A DNA stretch of 64,000 nt from NCBI GenBank assembly GCA_963794385.1, contig CAWCDT010000014.1, forward strand, positions 14,471 to 78,470. The letters run 5' to 3'. Below the pieces are notes generated by a model. It was given only the letters and a program-made list of their open reading frames with translations. It was not told where the DNA came from and searched no databases. This DNA is from Gaiellasilicea sp963794385. Its GTDB lineage: Bacteria > Actinomycetota > Thermoleophilia > Gaiellales > Gaiellaceae. The translations under genes and the position numbers were made by a program. Below, one piece after another: positions 45,473 through 54,193 of the stretch; within the stretch, counting starts at the first letter, position 1; each line of letters starts with the position of its first letter.

Positions 45473-47388
45473 GACGTCTTCGCCTCTTCCTCGTCGATGA
45501 CCTCGTAGTCCGCATCTTCGACGACCTCCTCGTCGGCCGTGTCGCCGTCACCGCTGCCGGCCGCCGAGGCCTGCTGCGCCTGCGCGGCCGCCTGGGCGTA
45601 CATCACTTCGGCCAGCTTCGTCGCCGACTCGTTCAGCGCCTCGGTCTTGGCGCGGATCTCACCCACGTCGGACGACTCGAGCACGCCTCGCAGCTCCATG
45701 ATCCGACCGTCGATCGTGGAGGCGTCAGCCTCGTCGAGCTTGTCGCGGTGCTCTTTGAGCGTCTTCTCGGTCTGGTAGGCGAGCTGCTCGGCGAGGTTGC
45801 GCGCGTCGGCGAGCTCGCGCAGCTTGTGCGCTTCCTCCGCGTGCGCCTCGGCGTCCGAGACCATCCGCTGCACCTCGTCCTCGGAGAGGCCCGAGCCGCC
45901 CTCGATCTTGATCTGCTGCTCGTTCCCCGTCCCGAGGTCCTTGGCGGTGACGTGAATGATCCCGTTCGCGTCGATGTCGAAGCCGACCTCGATCTGCGGC
46001 ATGCCCCGCGGCGCCGGCGGGATGCCGACGAGCTGGAACTTGCCGAGCGTCTTGTTGTAGGTCGCCATCTCCGACTCGCCCTGGAGCACGTGGATCTCGA
46101 CCGACGGCTGATTGTCCTCGGCGGTCGAGAATGTTTCCCCTTTGCGGGTCGGGATCGTCGTGTTCCGGTCGATCAGCTTCGTGAAGACGCCGCCCTTCGT
46201 CTCGATGCCGAGGCTGAGCGGGGTCACGTCGAGCAGGAGCACGTCCTTGACCTCGCCCTTGAGCACGCCGGCCTGGATCGCGGCGCCGACCGCGACGACT
46301 TCGTCCGGGTTGACGCCCTTGTGCGGCTCCTTGCCGAGCAGCTCCTTGACCTTGTCCTGGACGGCGGGCATGCGGGTCATGCCGCCGACGAGGACGACAT
46401 GGTCGATCGCCGACGCCTCGACACCCGCGTCCGCGAGCGCCTGCTTTGTCGGCCCGACCACGCGTTCGAGCAGGTCGGCCGTGATCTCTCCCAGCTTCGC
46501 GCGCGTCAGGGTCAGGTCGAGATGCTTCGGGCCCTCAGGCGTCGCGGTGACGAACGGCAGGTTGATCTGCGTCGTCATCGTCGAGGAGAGCTCGATCTTG
46601 GCCTTCTCGGCCGCCTCGTAGAGCCGCTGCAGAGCCATCCGGTCGGCGGCGAGGTCGATCCCCTGGTCGCGCTTGAACTCGGCCACCATCCAGTCGACGA
46701 CGGCCTTGTCGAAGTTGTCGCCGCCGAGGTGGTTGTCGCCGTTCGTCGCCTTCACCTCGTAGACGCCCTCCTCCGAGAGCTCGAGGATCGAGACGTCGAA
46801 GGTGCCGCCGCCGAGGTCGAAGACGAGGATCGTCTGGTCCGATCCCTTGTCGAGCCCGTATGCGAGTGCGGCCGCGGTCGGCTCGTTCACGATCCGGAGC
46901 ACGTTCAGGCCGGCGATCTTGCCGGCGTCCTTCGTCGCCTCGCGCTGCGCGTTGTTGAAGTAGGCCGGGACGGTGATGACCGCGTCTGTGACAGGCTGGC
47001 CGAGGTACGACTCGGCGTCGGCCTTCAGCTTCTGGAGGATCATCGCGCTGATCTCCTCCGGCGCGTACTCCTTGCCCTCGACCTCGACGCGCGCGTCGCC
47101 GTTCTCGCCCTTCGCCACCTCGTAGGGGACGATCGTCATCTCCTCGGAGACCTCGTCCCACTTGCGGCCCACGAAGCGCTTGATCGAGAAGATCGTCGCC
47201 TGCGGGTTCGTCACCTGCTGTCGCTTTGCGGGCGCGCCGACGAGCCGCTGCCCGTCCTTTGTGAACGCGACGACGGACGGCGTCGTGCGGCCACCCTCGG
47301 CGTTCGGGATCACGGTCGGCTCGCCGCCCTCGAGCACCGCCATGCAGCTGTTCGTGGTGCCGAGGTCGATTCCGATTGTCTTTGCCAT
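45469..47388 (-). CDS. dnaK: Chaperone DnaK (Hsp70)
   Basis: 639 residues from ATG 47388, with GGAG 9 bases upstream. The ATPase domain (~1-375) has AKTIGIDLGTTNSCMAVLEG, VPAYFNNAQREATKDAG, ILVFDLGGGTFDVSILE and VVLVGGMTRMPAVQ. The linker VLLLDVTPLSLGIET leads to the substrate-binding domain, and the lid ends in EEVVEDADYEVIDEEEA. It heads the operon dnaK-grpE-dnaJ-hspR-clpB, all on the minus strand with 4-base or smaller overlaps except a 4-base gap before dnaJ. An upstream extension of 420 codons in the same frame is antisense shadow and is rejected. Confidence 0.98.
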   Translation of the reverse strand: MAKTIGIDLGTTNSCMAVLEGGEPTVIPNAEGGRTTPSVVAFTKDGQRLVGAPAKRQQVTNPQATIFSIKRFVGRKWDEVSEEMTIVPYEVAKGENGDARVEVEGKEYAPEEISAMILQKLKADAESYLGQPVTDAVITVPAYFNNAQREATKDAGKIAGLNVLRIVNEPTAAALAYGLDKGSDQTILVFDLGGGTFDVSILELSEEGVYEVKATNGDNHLGGDNFDKAVVDWMVAEFKRDQGIDLAADRMALQRLYEAAEKAKIELSSTMTTQINLPFVTATPEGPKHLDLTLTRAKLGEITADLLERVVGPTKQALADAGVEASAIDHVVLVGGMTRMPAVQDKVKELLGKEPHKGVNPDEVVAVGAAIQAGVLKGEVKDVLLLDVTPLSLGIETKGGVFTKLIDRNTTIPTRKGETFSTAEDNQPSVEIHVLQGESEMATYNKTLGKFQLVGIPPAPRGMPQIEVGFDIDANGIIHVTAKDLGTGNEQQIKIEGGSGLSEDEVQRMVSDAEAHAEEAHKLRELADARNLAEQLAYQTEKTLKEHRDKLDEADASTIDGRIMELRGVLESSDVGEIRAKTEALNESATKLAEVMYAQAAAQAQQASAAGSGDGDTADEEVVEDADYEVIDEEEAKTS

Positions 47389-47429
47389 GTGTGATGTCTC
47401 CTCCGTGCTGATGTCTTGTACGAGAGAAA

Positions 47430-47452
47430 ATCTGAGTCGCAGAATATCAGAT
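47430..47452. promoter_or_regulatory. Candidate HspR-type operator upstream of dnaK
   Basis: ATCTGA and TCAGAT are 6-bp inverted arms 11 bases apart, 42 bases upstream of the dnaK ATG, in a patch far more AT-rich than its surroundings. Read as TCTGAGT-N7-TATCAGA it keeps part of the HspR consensus CTTGAGT-N7-ACTCAAG, mainly in one half. A TACAAG hexamer at 47414-47419 could be the -10 element. HspR itself is encoded in this operon. Confidence 0.45.
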
Positions 47453-47453
47453 A

Positions 47454-48302
47454 TCAGCGGAAGACGCCGATAAAGACACCGCCTGCGACGACGAGCGCCG
47501 CCCCGCCGACGAGCCGTGGGCCAACAAGCTCGTGGCGGCGGAGGAAGAGCGCCGAGAGCGCGACGCCCCAGAGCGACTCGGTCGCCACCAGCGGTGAGAC
47601 GACGGTCACACGACCGCGGTAGTACGCCTCGAAGAGGCAGACGTAGGAGAGGCCGAAGAGGATCCCGGACGGAACGAAGGTCAGGAGACCGGCAGTCGGA
47701 AGCCGCCGGCGCGTGACGAAGAGCCAGACGGCGACTGTGACACCGCCGGCCAGGAGCGTCGCCGCAGCGGCAAGGGCGGGCTCGACCTCGGTGTCGAGCG
47801 AGAGATGCCGGACGAGGTTGTCGCGGACGGCAAACACGATCGTCGCCGCGAGCGCGAACCCGAGCCCGATCCACTTCACGTGCTCCGGCCGTCCCGGCTC
47901 GCGGACGAGCAGGATCCCGCCGACGACGATGAGGACCGCGCCGACCAGCACGCCTGCCTTCGCCGGCTCGTCGAGCAGGACCAGCGCGATCGCCACGGAG
48001 AAGAGCGGCGCCGTCCCGACTGTCACCGACGTTCGCGACGGGCCCGCATCGCGGATCGCGAGCGTGAACAGGACCTGTGAGCACCCGGGCCCGAGCACGC
48101 CGGCGAGCAGGAAGGGCCACACGCCCTCGAGCACGACATCCCCGGCTGCGACGAACGGGATCGTGACCGCCAGAGCGGGGACGATCGTCAGCAGCGCACC
48201 CGCTTCGGCGTCCGGCATCCGGGCGAGTGCGAATCTGATCGCGACCGTCATCGCGCCGAAGAGCGCGGCCGAGGCGAGCGCGAGCACGACCGCATCCACC
48301 AC
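47454..48302 (-). CDS. EamA/DMT-superfamily transporter
   Basis: 282 residues from GTG 48302. Ten predicted membrane helices arranged as two EamA repeats (~3-135 and ~145-280). First repeat: VVLALASAALFGAMTVAIRF and VFLLAGVLGPGCSQVLFTLA; second: IGLGFALAATIVFAVRDNLV and SPLVATESLWGVALSALFL. Such proteins export amino acids, amines or other metabolites; the substrate is not predictable. The stop lies just before the dnaK operator-like repeat. The gene is divergent from the M29 aminopeptidase by 30 bases. Confidence 0.9.
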   Translation of the reverse strand: MVDAVVLALASAALFGAMTVAIRFALARMPDAEAGALLTIVPALAVTIPFVAAGDVVLEGVWPFLLAGVLGPGCSQVLFTLAIRDAGPSRTSVTVGTAPLFSVAIALVLLDEPAKAGVLVGAVLIVVGGILLVREPGRPEHVKWIGLGFALAATIVFAVRDNLVRHLSLDTEVEPALAAAATLLAGGVTVAVWLFVTRRRLPTAGLLTFVPSGILFGLSYVCLFEAYYRGRVTVVSPLVATESLWGVALSALFLRRHELVGPRLVGGAALVVAGGVFIGVFR

Positions 48303-48332
48303 GCGAACCTACAGCGAGTACGATCCGGCGCC

Positions 48333-49419
48333 GTGAGCCGACCCGCGCATCCCACAGCTGGCCGAGCTGATGGTGAGGCGGTGCCTGGACGTGCAGCCCG
48401 GCTGGCAGGTCTCGGTCCGGGCGACGCCGCTCGCGCGTCCGCTCGTCGAGGAGGTCGCCCGCGCGATCGCCCGCCGGGGCGCCTACTACCTCCCACGGCT
48501 CAACTGGGGTCCCGACCGCTTCCGCGTCGACCTCCCGTGGGCGCTCGAGGCCCCGCTCGAGCTGCTCGGCGAGCTGCCGCCGATCGAGCGCTACGCGGTC
48601 GAGCACGAGGACGCGCGGCTGACGATCCGCTCCCCGGAGGACGTGCACTCAGGCTCCGAGCTCGACCCGGAACGGCGCCGCCTCCTCCAGCAGGCGATGG
48701 CGCCGGCGAGCAAGCGGGCCCGCAGCCTCGACGTCCGCTGGGCGATCGTCGAGTACCCCACGCCGGCCGCGGCGGAGCAGGCGGGGATGACGCTCGACGA
48801 GTACACCGACTTCGTCTACGACGCCTGCCTGCTCGACTGGGACGCGGAAGAGGAACGGATGCAGGCGATCAAAGAGCGGTTCGACCGCGGCAGCTCGGTG
48901 CGGATCGTCGGCGACGGGACCGACCTCACGCTCGGGATCCAGGGCCGCGAGGGAGTCGTCTCGGCCGGGTTCCGGAACATGCCTGACGGCGAGGTCTTCT
49001 ACAGCCCGGTCGAGGACAGCGCCGAGGGCGTGATCGCCTTCGGCGAATTCCCCGCCGTCTATCTCGGCCATGACGTCTTCGGCGCACGCCTGGCCTTCCG
49101 CGGCGGCAGGGTCGTGGAGGCAACCGCGACGGAGGGCGAGGAGTTCCTGAAGCAGGTGCTCGCGACGGACGAGGGCGCCAGCCGGCTCGGCGAGCTCGGG
49201 CTTGGCTGCAACCCGCGCATCACCCGGTTCACGCGCAACGTCCTCTTCGACGAGAAGATCGCCGGCACCGTCCACCTCGCCGTCGGCGCCAGTTACACGT
49301 ACGCGGGCGGCACGAACGAGAGCGCCGTGCACTGGGACATGGTCAAGGACCTCCGCCCCGGCGGCGAACTGCACGTGGACGGCGAGCTCGTCCAGCGCGA
49401 CGGACGCTGGCTGATCTAG
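48333..49419 (+). CDS. M29 family aminopeptidase, frameshifted at its 5' end
   Basis: The natural start is GTG 48333, and the product should read VSDPRIPQLAELMVRRCLDV. One extra C near 48337 (AGCCGACCC) puts the first few codons out of frame; the sense frame then runs from about 48340 (GTG 48370 is its first in-frame start) to TAG 49419. Motifs of the thermophilic aminopeptidase group: LDVRWAIVEYPTPAAA, DGTDLTLGIQGR, the metal-ligand region NMPDGEVFYSPVEDSAEG, LGELGLGCNPRITRFT, DEKIAGTVHLAVG and ESAVHWDMVKDLR with its His and Asp. Length is one more than a multiple of three; repaired, 361 residues. Confidence 0.92.
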
Positions 49420-49425
49420 CCGCCG

Positions 49426-49454
49426 TTGAACCGTTCGCGAGGGCGACTGCGAAC
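49426..49454 (+). promoter_or_regulatory. Possible ECF-type promoter of the DUF4394 gene
   Basis: TTGAACC at 49426-49432 resembles ECF sigma -35 elements with an AAC core, and GTTCGC (49433-49438) and GCGAAC (49449-49454) form a 6-bp inverted repeat just downstream. An AAAGGAGG ribosome site precedes ATG 49493. A sigma/anti-sigma pair is encoded immediately after the gene, so control by that factor is possible but unproven. Confidence 0.3.
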
Positions 49455-49492
49455 ACGCGTGGCGTAACCACACTCCAAAGGAGGCTCACGCC

Positions 49493-50356
49493 ATGCACTT
49501 CCTTACACGCAGCATCGTCGCCGCGACCGTCGTGGCGCTGCTCGTCCCGCTCGTCGCGCTCGGCGGCGACAAGCGCGGCCGTGACGACGACAAGGACCAG
49601 CGCGGCAAGTCCCGGCTGATCTACGCGACGGACAACGCAGGGAACCTGCTCCGCTTCCGCGAGCAGTCGCCGGAGCTCGTCCGTGCGAAGGCGATCACCG
49701 GGCTGCCGATGGGCGTCTCGCTCAAGGGCATCGACTTCCGCCCGGCGACCGGAGACCTCTACGCGCTCGGCAGCGACAAGGTCGTCTACCGGGTGAATCC
49801 GGACACGGCGATCGCCGTGGCCGAGGGGCCGGCGTTCGAGTCGATGGCCGCCGCGCTCAACGGCGACAAGATCGGCTTCGACTTCAACCCGACCGTGGAC
49901 AAGATTCGCGTCACGAGCGACGCGGACGACAACATCCGGCTCGATCCGGACCCGGGTAGCTTGCTCGCGACCGACACGAAGCTGACGCCTGCGGACGTCA
50001 CGGTCGTCGGCTCGGCGTACACGAACTCGTCGTTCGTTGCCTTCGCGAACCGCCCGGCTGCGACGATGCTGTTCGCCTACGACACCTCGGGCGGCGGCGA
50101 CCGGCTGTGGCTGCAGAACCCGGCGAACGCGGGGACGCTCATGAACCCGCTCCGGACCCGGATCGACCTCGGTAGCGACGTCGGCTTCGACATCGCCGGC
50201 GCGCAGAACCAGGGCTACGTCGCGGGCGCACCCTCGGGTCGCTCCGGCGCGCGGCTCTACACGGTCGATATCACGTCCGGCAAGACGCGCCAGCTGGGTC
50301 GGATCGGCGGCGGCAACACCGTCGTGACCGGACTCGCGGCGTGGCAGGACCAGTAG
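49493..50356 (+). CDS. DUF4394 domain secreted protein
   Basis: 287 residues from ATG 49493, with AAAGGAGG 8 bases upstream. An N-terminal hydrophobic segment (RSIVAATVVALLVPLVALGG) acts as signal or anchor, followed by a charged spacer (DKRGRDDDKDQRGKSR). The rest is a beta-propeller-like DUF4394 domain with LIYATDNAGNLLRF, LKGIDFRPATGDLYALGS, KIGFDFNPTVDKIRVTSD and VGFDIAGAQNQGYVA. No function is established. The gene lies directly upstream of the sigma/anti-sigma pair, suggesting it may be controlled by it. Confidence 0.88.
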   Translation: MHFLTRSIVAATVVALLVPLVALGGDKRGRDDDKDQRGKSRLIYATDNAGNLLRFREQSPELVRAKAITGLPMGVSLKGIDFRPATGDLYALGSDKVVYRVNPDTAIAVAEGPAFESMAAALNGDKIGFDFNPTVDKIRVTSDADDNIRLDPDPGSLLATDTKLTPADVTVVGSAYTNSSFVAFANRPAATMLFAYDTSGGGDRLWLQNPANAGTLMNPLRTRIDLGSDVGFDIAGAQNQGYVAGAPSGRSGARLYTVDITSGKTRQLGRIGGGNTVVTGLAAWQDQ

Positions 50357-50365
50357 GACGCAGCA

Positions 50366-50404
50366 CCGGCGGGGACGGGTCGCGCATGCGGCCCGTCCCG
50401 CCGA
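50366..50404. terminator. GC-rich stem after the DUF4394 gene
   Basis: GGCGGGGACGGG (50368-50379) pairs with CCCGTCCCGCC (50392-50402) with one bulged G and a 12-base loop, 10 bases after the stop codon and just before the sigma-factor gene. It probably terminates or attenuates transcription between the two genes; there is no U-run. Confidence 0.5.
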
Positions 50405-50411
50405 ACCGGAT

Positions 50412-51026
50412 GTGCCCGTTCGAGCGAACCCCTCGGTCATCGCCCGCCTCCATCCCCAAGCCGAAGCTGCGCCCACCGCCGCTCTCGACGAGGCGGCGCT
50501 CGTCGCCCGGCTCGCCGCCGGCGACCGCGACGAGCCGCTCGCGGCCCTGTACGACGCATACGGGCCTCGCCTCTACGCCCTCGGTGTCCACCTCCTCCAC
50601 GACCGCGGGCTTGCGGAGGACCTCGTCCAGGAGACATTCGTGCGCCTGTGGCGCTCCGCGGGGCGGTATGACCCCGAGCGGTCGTCGGTGCGGACATTCG
50701 TCTATACGCTGGCCCGGCGAGCGGCTGTCGACCTCTGGCGGCGGAGCGCCCGCGCCCCGGTCCCGACAGCCGTTGCTCCCGAGACTGCGGACGAGATCGG
50801 CGGAGCGGCGTTCGACGACGTCGTCCTCCGACTGGCCGTGGGCGAGGTGCTCGAGTCGCTCACGCCGGCCCACCGCGAGGTACTCGACCTGCAGTACAAC
50901 GGCGACCTCACCCAGCGCCAGGTCGCGGAGCGGCTCGGCATCCCGCTCGGCACCGTCAAGACGCGCACGCTCCACGCGTTGCGCAAACTCTCACGAGAGC
51001 TGAAGGAGCGCGGTCTCGTTGACTGA
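50412..51026 (+). CDS. ECF RNA polymerase sigma factor
   Basis: 204 residues from GTG 50412. Region sigma-2 spans ~45-110: PLAALYDAYGPRLYALGVHL, then GLAEDLVQETFVRLWRSAGR and SSVRTFVYTLARRAAVDLWR. Region sigma-4 spans ~145-200: VLESLTPAHREVLDLQYNGD, then TQRQVAERLGIPLGTVKTRT. There is no region 3, as in ECF (group 4) factors; the pattern is of the SigK/SigL type. Its end overlaps the anti-sigma gene by 8 bases, the usual coupling. The extra ~30 N-terminal residues are weakly conserved, so the start could be later. Confidence 0.93.
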   Translation: MPVRANPSVIARLHPQAEAAPTAALDEAALVARLAAGDRDEPLAALYDAYGPRLYALGVHLLHDRGLAEDLVQETFVRLWRSAGRYDPERSSVRTFVYTLARRAAVDLWRRSARAPVPTAVAPETADEIGGAAFDDVVLRLAVGEVLESLTPAHREVLDLQYNGDLTQRQVAERLGIPLGTVKTRTLHALRKLSRELKERGLVD

Positions 51027-51720
51027 GGCGAACGGACACGACGATCTCGGCGGCTATGCCCTCGGGCTGCTCTCCGCGGAGGATCGGAGGAACTTCGAGA
51101 CGCATCTCGTGCGGTGCGACGACTGTCGCGCCGAGCTGGGTGAGCTGAAGGACGCCGTGTGGCTTCTGCGCGACGCGGCGCCGACCGTCGCGCCGCCGCC
51201 CCGCCTCAAGCGCAACGTGCTCGCAGCGGTCGAGCGCGCAGCCGCCGCCGAGCTGGCGCCTCTGCCCACGGTGCGGCGCCGCCGGCCCCGGCTTGCGTTT
51301 GCGGCCGGGGCGGGAGCTCTGGTCGCGGCAGCCGCGATCCTGCTGCTCACGCTGAGGGTCGGCGGCCCGGCGGGCGAGCTGGAGCTCCAGGGCACCCTCG
51401 GCTCTCCGAACGGTGCGCAGGCATCCGTCGAGGTACGCAGGACCGGGATCGGTCGCGTAATCACGCTGCGCACCGACGAGCTGCCGATCCTGCCCAAGGG
51501 CGAGTACTACGAGCTCTGGTTCGTCGGCCCCGGCGACACGCGTGAGACGCCGAACCGCATCTCCGCCGGCACGTTCCACCCGGACGAGAACGGTCGCTCG
51601 CACGTCACCTTCACCGCCGCCGTCGACCCGGCGCTCTACCCGGTGCTGAGCGTGACCGCAGAGCCGGGCGACGGCGACCCGCGCCCGACCGGGCCCGAGG
51701 TGCTCCGCTCCTCGCGGTGA
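51019..51720 (+). CDS. RskA-type anti-sigma factor
   Basis: 233 residues. The predicted start (TTG 51019) overlaps the sigma gene. The N-terminal anti-sigma domain (~1-50) has GGYALGLLSAEDRRNFETHL and the zinc motif HLVRCDDC, i.e. HxxxCxxC. A membrane helix (FAAGAGALVAAAAILLLTL, ~95-115) leads to an extracytoplasmic RskA domain: GYD-like LPILPKGEYYELWFVGPGDT and GRSHVTFTAAVDPALYPVLS. Known role: it holds the cognate sigma factor at the membrane until a signal triggers proteolysis. The paired ECF sigma is immediately upstream. Confidence 0.92.
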   Translation: MTEANGHDDLGGYALGLLSAEDRRNFETHLVRCDDCRAELGELKDAVWLLRDAAPTVAPPPRLKRNVLAAVERAAAAELAPLPTVRRRRPRLAFAAGAGALVAAAAILLLTLRVGGPAGELELQGTLGSPNGAQASVEVRRTGIGRVITLRTDELPILPKGEYYELWFVGPGDTRETPNRISAGTFHPDENGRSHVTFTAAVDPALYPVLSVTAEPGDGDPRPTGPEVLRSSR

Positions 51721-51724
51721 GCGA

Positions 51725-52597
51725 TCAGGTCGCCCCGCGGCCGACGAGCCGGCGCAGCGTCCGCCCGGCTTCAGGCTCGGCGACGACGATGCCCGCCATG
51801 ATCAAGGCACAGCCGCCCCAACCGAGCGCGCCGAGTCGGTCGCCCGCGAGCCAGAAGCCGAAGATCCCGGCCCACACCGGCTCCATTGCGAAGGCGAGCG
51901 CCGTCCGGGCGGCGCTCAGCCGGCGCTGGGCCCAGGTCTGGACGAGGAAGCCGAGCGCGCTCGCGAAGACGCCCGTCACGAGCAGCGCGCCCCAGACCGT
52001 CCAGCCGCGCGGCAGCTCGACCTGGCCGAGCGCGACCGCGACGACCGAAAAGCCGGCGAACGCGGCCAGCATCTCCGCCTGCGTGAACGCGACCGCGTCG
52101 TACCGGGGCGCGTAGCGCTCCATCAGCACGATCTGAAGCGAGTATGCAGCCGACGCTGCGAGCACGAGCGCATCGCCGGCGGGGTCGCCGGCGCCGACGC
52201 CCGAGAGCATGGCCAGCCCGGCGACGGCGAGCGCAACTCCGAGCCAGACCGCCCGGCCGACGCGCGTTCGGAAGAGGACGAGGCCGAGGAGCGGCGTGAA
52301 GACGACGTAGAGGCCGGTGATGAAGCCGGCGCTCGAGACGGTCGTCCGCTCGAGCCCCGCCGTCTGGAGCGCGTAGCCGAGCGCGAGCAGGAGGCCGAGC
52401 GAGGCACCGGCCGTCCAGCCCGGGCGCCCGAGCGAGCGCAACCGCCCGGCGGCCGGGACCGCCAGCACCGCCGACGCGATCGCGAAGCGCACGGCCAGGA
52501 AGGCGAAGAGCGGGTAGAGCTCGACCGCGTCCTTGACCTGGACGAACGTGAGGCCCCACACCGCGGTGACGGCGACGAGCGCGAGCAGGGCCGGCAT
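51725..52597 (-). CDS. EamA/DMT-superfamily transporter
   Basis: 290 residues from ATG 52597. Ten predicted helices in two EamA repeats: the first begins ALLALVAVTAVWGLTFVQVK and includes RTTVSSAGFITGLYVVFTPL; the second includes ALVLAASAAYSLQIVLMERY and PVWAGIFGFWLAGDRLGAL. This is the RhaT/YdcZ-like drug or metabolite exporter type. Substrate unknown. Convergent with the anti-sigma gene (4 bases between stops) and divergent from the MFS gene (23 bases). Confidence 0.92.
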   Translation of the reverse strand: MPALLALVAVTAVWGLTFVQVKDAVELYPLFAFLAVRFAIASAVLAVPAAGRLRSLGRPGWTAGASLGLLLALGYALQTAGLERTTVSSAGFITGLYVVFTPLLGLVLFRTRVGRAVWLGVALAVAGLAMLSGVGAGDPAGDALVLAASAAYSLQIVLMERYAPRYDAVAFTQAEMLAAFAGFSVVAVALGQVELPRGWTVWGALLVTGVFASALGFLVQTWAQRRLSAARTALAFAMEPVWAGIFGFWLAGDRLGALGWGGCALIMAGIVVAEPEAGRTLRRLVGRGAT

Positions 52598-52620
52598 CGG
52601 GCGAGACTAAAGTCGCCGCC

Positions 52621-53904
52621 ATGCGCGTGCCGACGCTGCTCCGTGAGAATCGCCAGTTCCGGCGCTTCTGGGCGGGTCAGACCGTCTCGCTGCTCGGCGA
52701 CCAGGTCAGCCTGATCGCCCTGCCGCTCGTTGCCGTCCTGACCCTCGACGCGAGCGCGGCCCAGATGGGGTATCTCGTCGCCGCCGAGCTCGCGCCGAAC
52801 CTGCTCTTCGCGCTCCACGCGGGCGCCTGGGCCGATCGCCGCCCGCGCAAGCGGCGAATCATGATCGCGACCGACCTCGGCCGCGCGCTCCTGATCGGGT
52901 CGATCCCGGTCGCGTACGCATTCGACGCGCTCACCTTCCCGCACATGTTCGTCGTCGCGTTCCTGATGGGGAGCCTGAGCGTCCTCTTCCAGGTCTCGTA
53001 CCTGCCGGTGTACGCCGCGCTCGTTCCGCGCCGGCGGCTGGTCGAAGGCAGCTCGCTCATCCACGGAAGCCGCGCCTTCTCGTATGTCGCCGGCCCGAGC
53101 ATCGGCGGCCTGCTCGTGCAGGCGCTCTCCGCGCCGGTGACCCTGATCGTCGACGCGTGCTCCTACATCGCGTCGGCCCTGTTCCTGCAGCGGGTCGAGG
53201 TCGAGGAGCCGCCGCCCGAGCAGCCTGGCAAGGGCCACGTCGCTGCCGGCATCCGCTGGGTGTTCGGCAACTCGATCGTCCGGGCCGCGCTCGGCGCCAC
53301 GGCGACGATCAACTTCTTCAACTTCGTCTTCTTCGCCCTCTTCATCCTCTATGCAACGGAGTCGCTGGGCATCGAGGCCGGGGCGCTTGGGCTCGTGCTC
53401 GGCGCCGGAGCCGTCGGGGGTGTGATCGGGGCGCTCGTCACCAACCGCGTGGCCCGCAGGATCGGGATCGGGCCGGCGTTCGCTGTCGGCTGTGTCGTCT
53501 TTCCCGCGCCCCTGCTGCTCGTCCCGCTCGCCGAAGGACCGCAGTGGGTGATCCTCGCCTGCCTCTTCCTCGCCGAGTTCGGCTCGGGGATCGGCGTGAT
53601 GATGCTCGACATCACCGCGAGCGCGATCTTCGCCGCGGTTATCCCGGAGCGGCTCCGCTCACGCATCGTGGGCGCGTACACGGTCGTGAACTACGGCGTG
53701 CGCCCGCTGGGGGCGCTCGCCGGCGGCGCGCTCGGGTCGTGGATCGGACTACGCCCGACCCTCTGGATCGCGACCGCCGGTGCGCTCACCGGCTTCCTCT
53801 GGCTCCTCCCGTCGCCGATCCTCGGGCTCCGCGAGCTGCCCGAAGCCGAGGACGCCGAGGGCGCCCTCGACGGGGCGCCCTCGGTCGATCGCGTCAGGAT
53901 CTAG
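52621..53904 (+). CDS. MFS transporter (DHA/enterobactin-exporter-like)
   Basis: 427 residues from ATG 52621. About twelve helices. The N-terminal RENRQFRRFWAGQTVSLLGD is characteristic of the MFS_3/EntS-type exporters, and the loop 2-3 motif reads GAWADRRPRKRRIMIATDLG. Further features: YVAGPSIGGLLVQALSA and MMLDITASAIFAAVIPERLR. Substrate class is siderophores or drugs by family, not proven here. The C-terminal tail contains a hairpin at DNA level (53856-53883). The TAG stop shares CTAG with the CsbD gene stop. Confidence 0.92.
   Translation: MRVPTLLRENRQFRRFWAGQTVSLLGDQVSLIALPLVAVLTLDASAAQMGYLVAAELAPNLLFALHAGAWADRRPRKRRIMIATDLGRALLIGSIPVAYAFDALTFPHMFVVAFLMGSLSVLFQVSYLPVYAALVPRRRLVEGSSLIHGSRAFSYVAGPSIGGLLVQALSAPVTLIVDACSYIASALFLQRVEVEEPPPEQPGKGHVAAGIRWVFGNSIVRAALGATATINFFNFVFFALFILYATESLGIEAGALGLVLGAGAVGGVIGALVTNRVARRIGIGPAFAVGCVVFPAPLLLVPLAEGPQWVILACLFLAEFGSGIGVMMLDITASAIFAAVIPERLRSRIVGAYTVVNYGVRPLGALAGGALGSWIGLRPTLWIATAGALTGFLWLLPSPILGLRELPEAEDAEGALDGAPSVDRVRI
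53856..53883. terminator. Stem within the 3' end of the MFS gene
   Basis: CGAGGGCGCCC (53856-53866) and GGGCGCCCTCG (53873-53883) are perfect 11-bp arms with a 6-base loop, inside the last codons of the MFS gene. With only a few bases to the convergent CsbD gene, it may serve both transcripts as a terminator. Confidence 0.45.
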
Positions 53905-54110
53905 ATCTTCCTGTCGAGCGACTCCTTGGCGTCGTGGGCGGCGTCCTTGGTCGACTCCCAAGCGTCGTCCGCCTCATCCTTGGCGTCGTCCGCCTTGTCC
54001 TTGGCCTTGCCCCACGCGTCCTGGGCTTGACCCTCCTTCTCCAGCTCCTCGTCGCCGGTCAGCTTGCCGGCGCCCTCCTTGACCTTCCCCTCGATCCGAT
54101 CCTCGTCCAC
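53901..54110 (-). CDS. CsbD-like general stress protein
   Basis: 69 residues from GTG 54110, with AAAGGGG six bases upstream. The family core is DEDRIEGKVKEGAGKLTGDE, after which comes ELEKEGQAQDAWGKAKDKAD and a long charged helix rich in Asp, Ala and Lys, ending AAHDAKESLDRKI. CsbD proteins are abundant small stress proteins of unknown mechanism, induced by sigma-B-type factors in other bacteria. Upstream in-frame codons (TRSQPRKGV) are less likely to be translated. Its stop shares CTAG with the MFS gene. Confidence 0.88.
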   Translation of the reverse strand: MDEDRIEGKVKEGAGKLTGDEELEKEGQAQDAWGKAKDKADDAKDEADDAWESTKDAAHDAKESLDRKI

Positions 54111-54193
54111 GACGACCCCTTTCCTCGGTTGGGAACGGGTCATTCCCCGGCGCGGCAGGTCCGAATCCTCTGCGAGCGGCTAGATTTCGGGCC

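Noticed and set aside
47389..48648. Extension of the dnaK frame upstream to 1059 codons
   Set aside because: The added part is antisense to the EamA gene and lacks protein-like composition; dnaK has its own ATG with a ribosome site at 47388.
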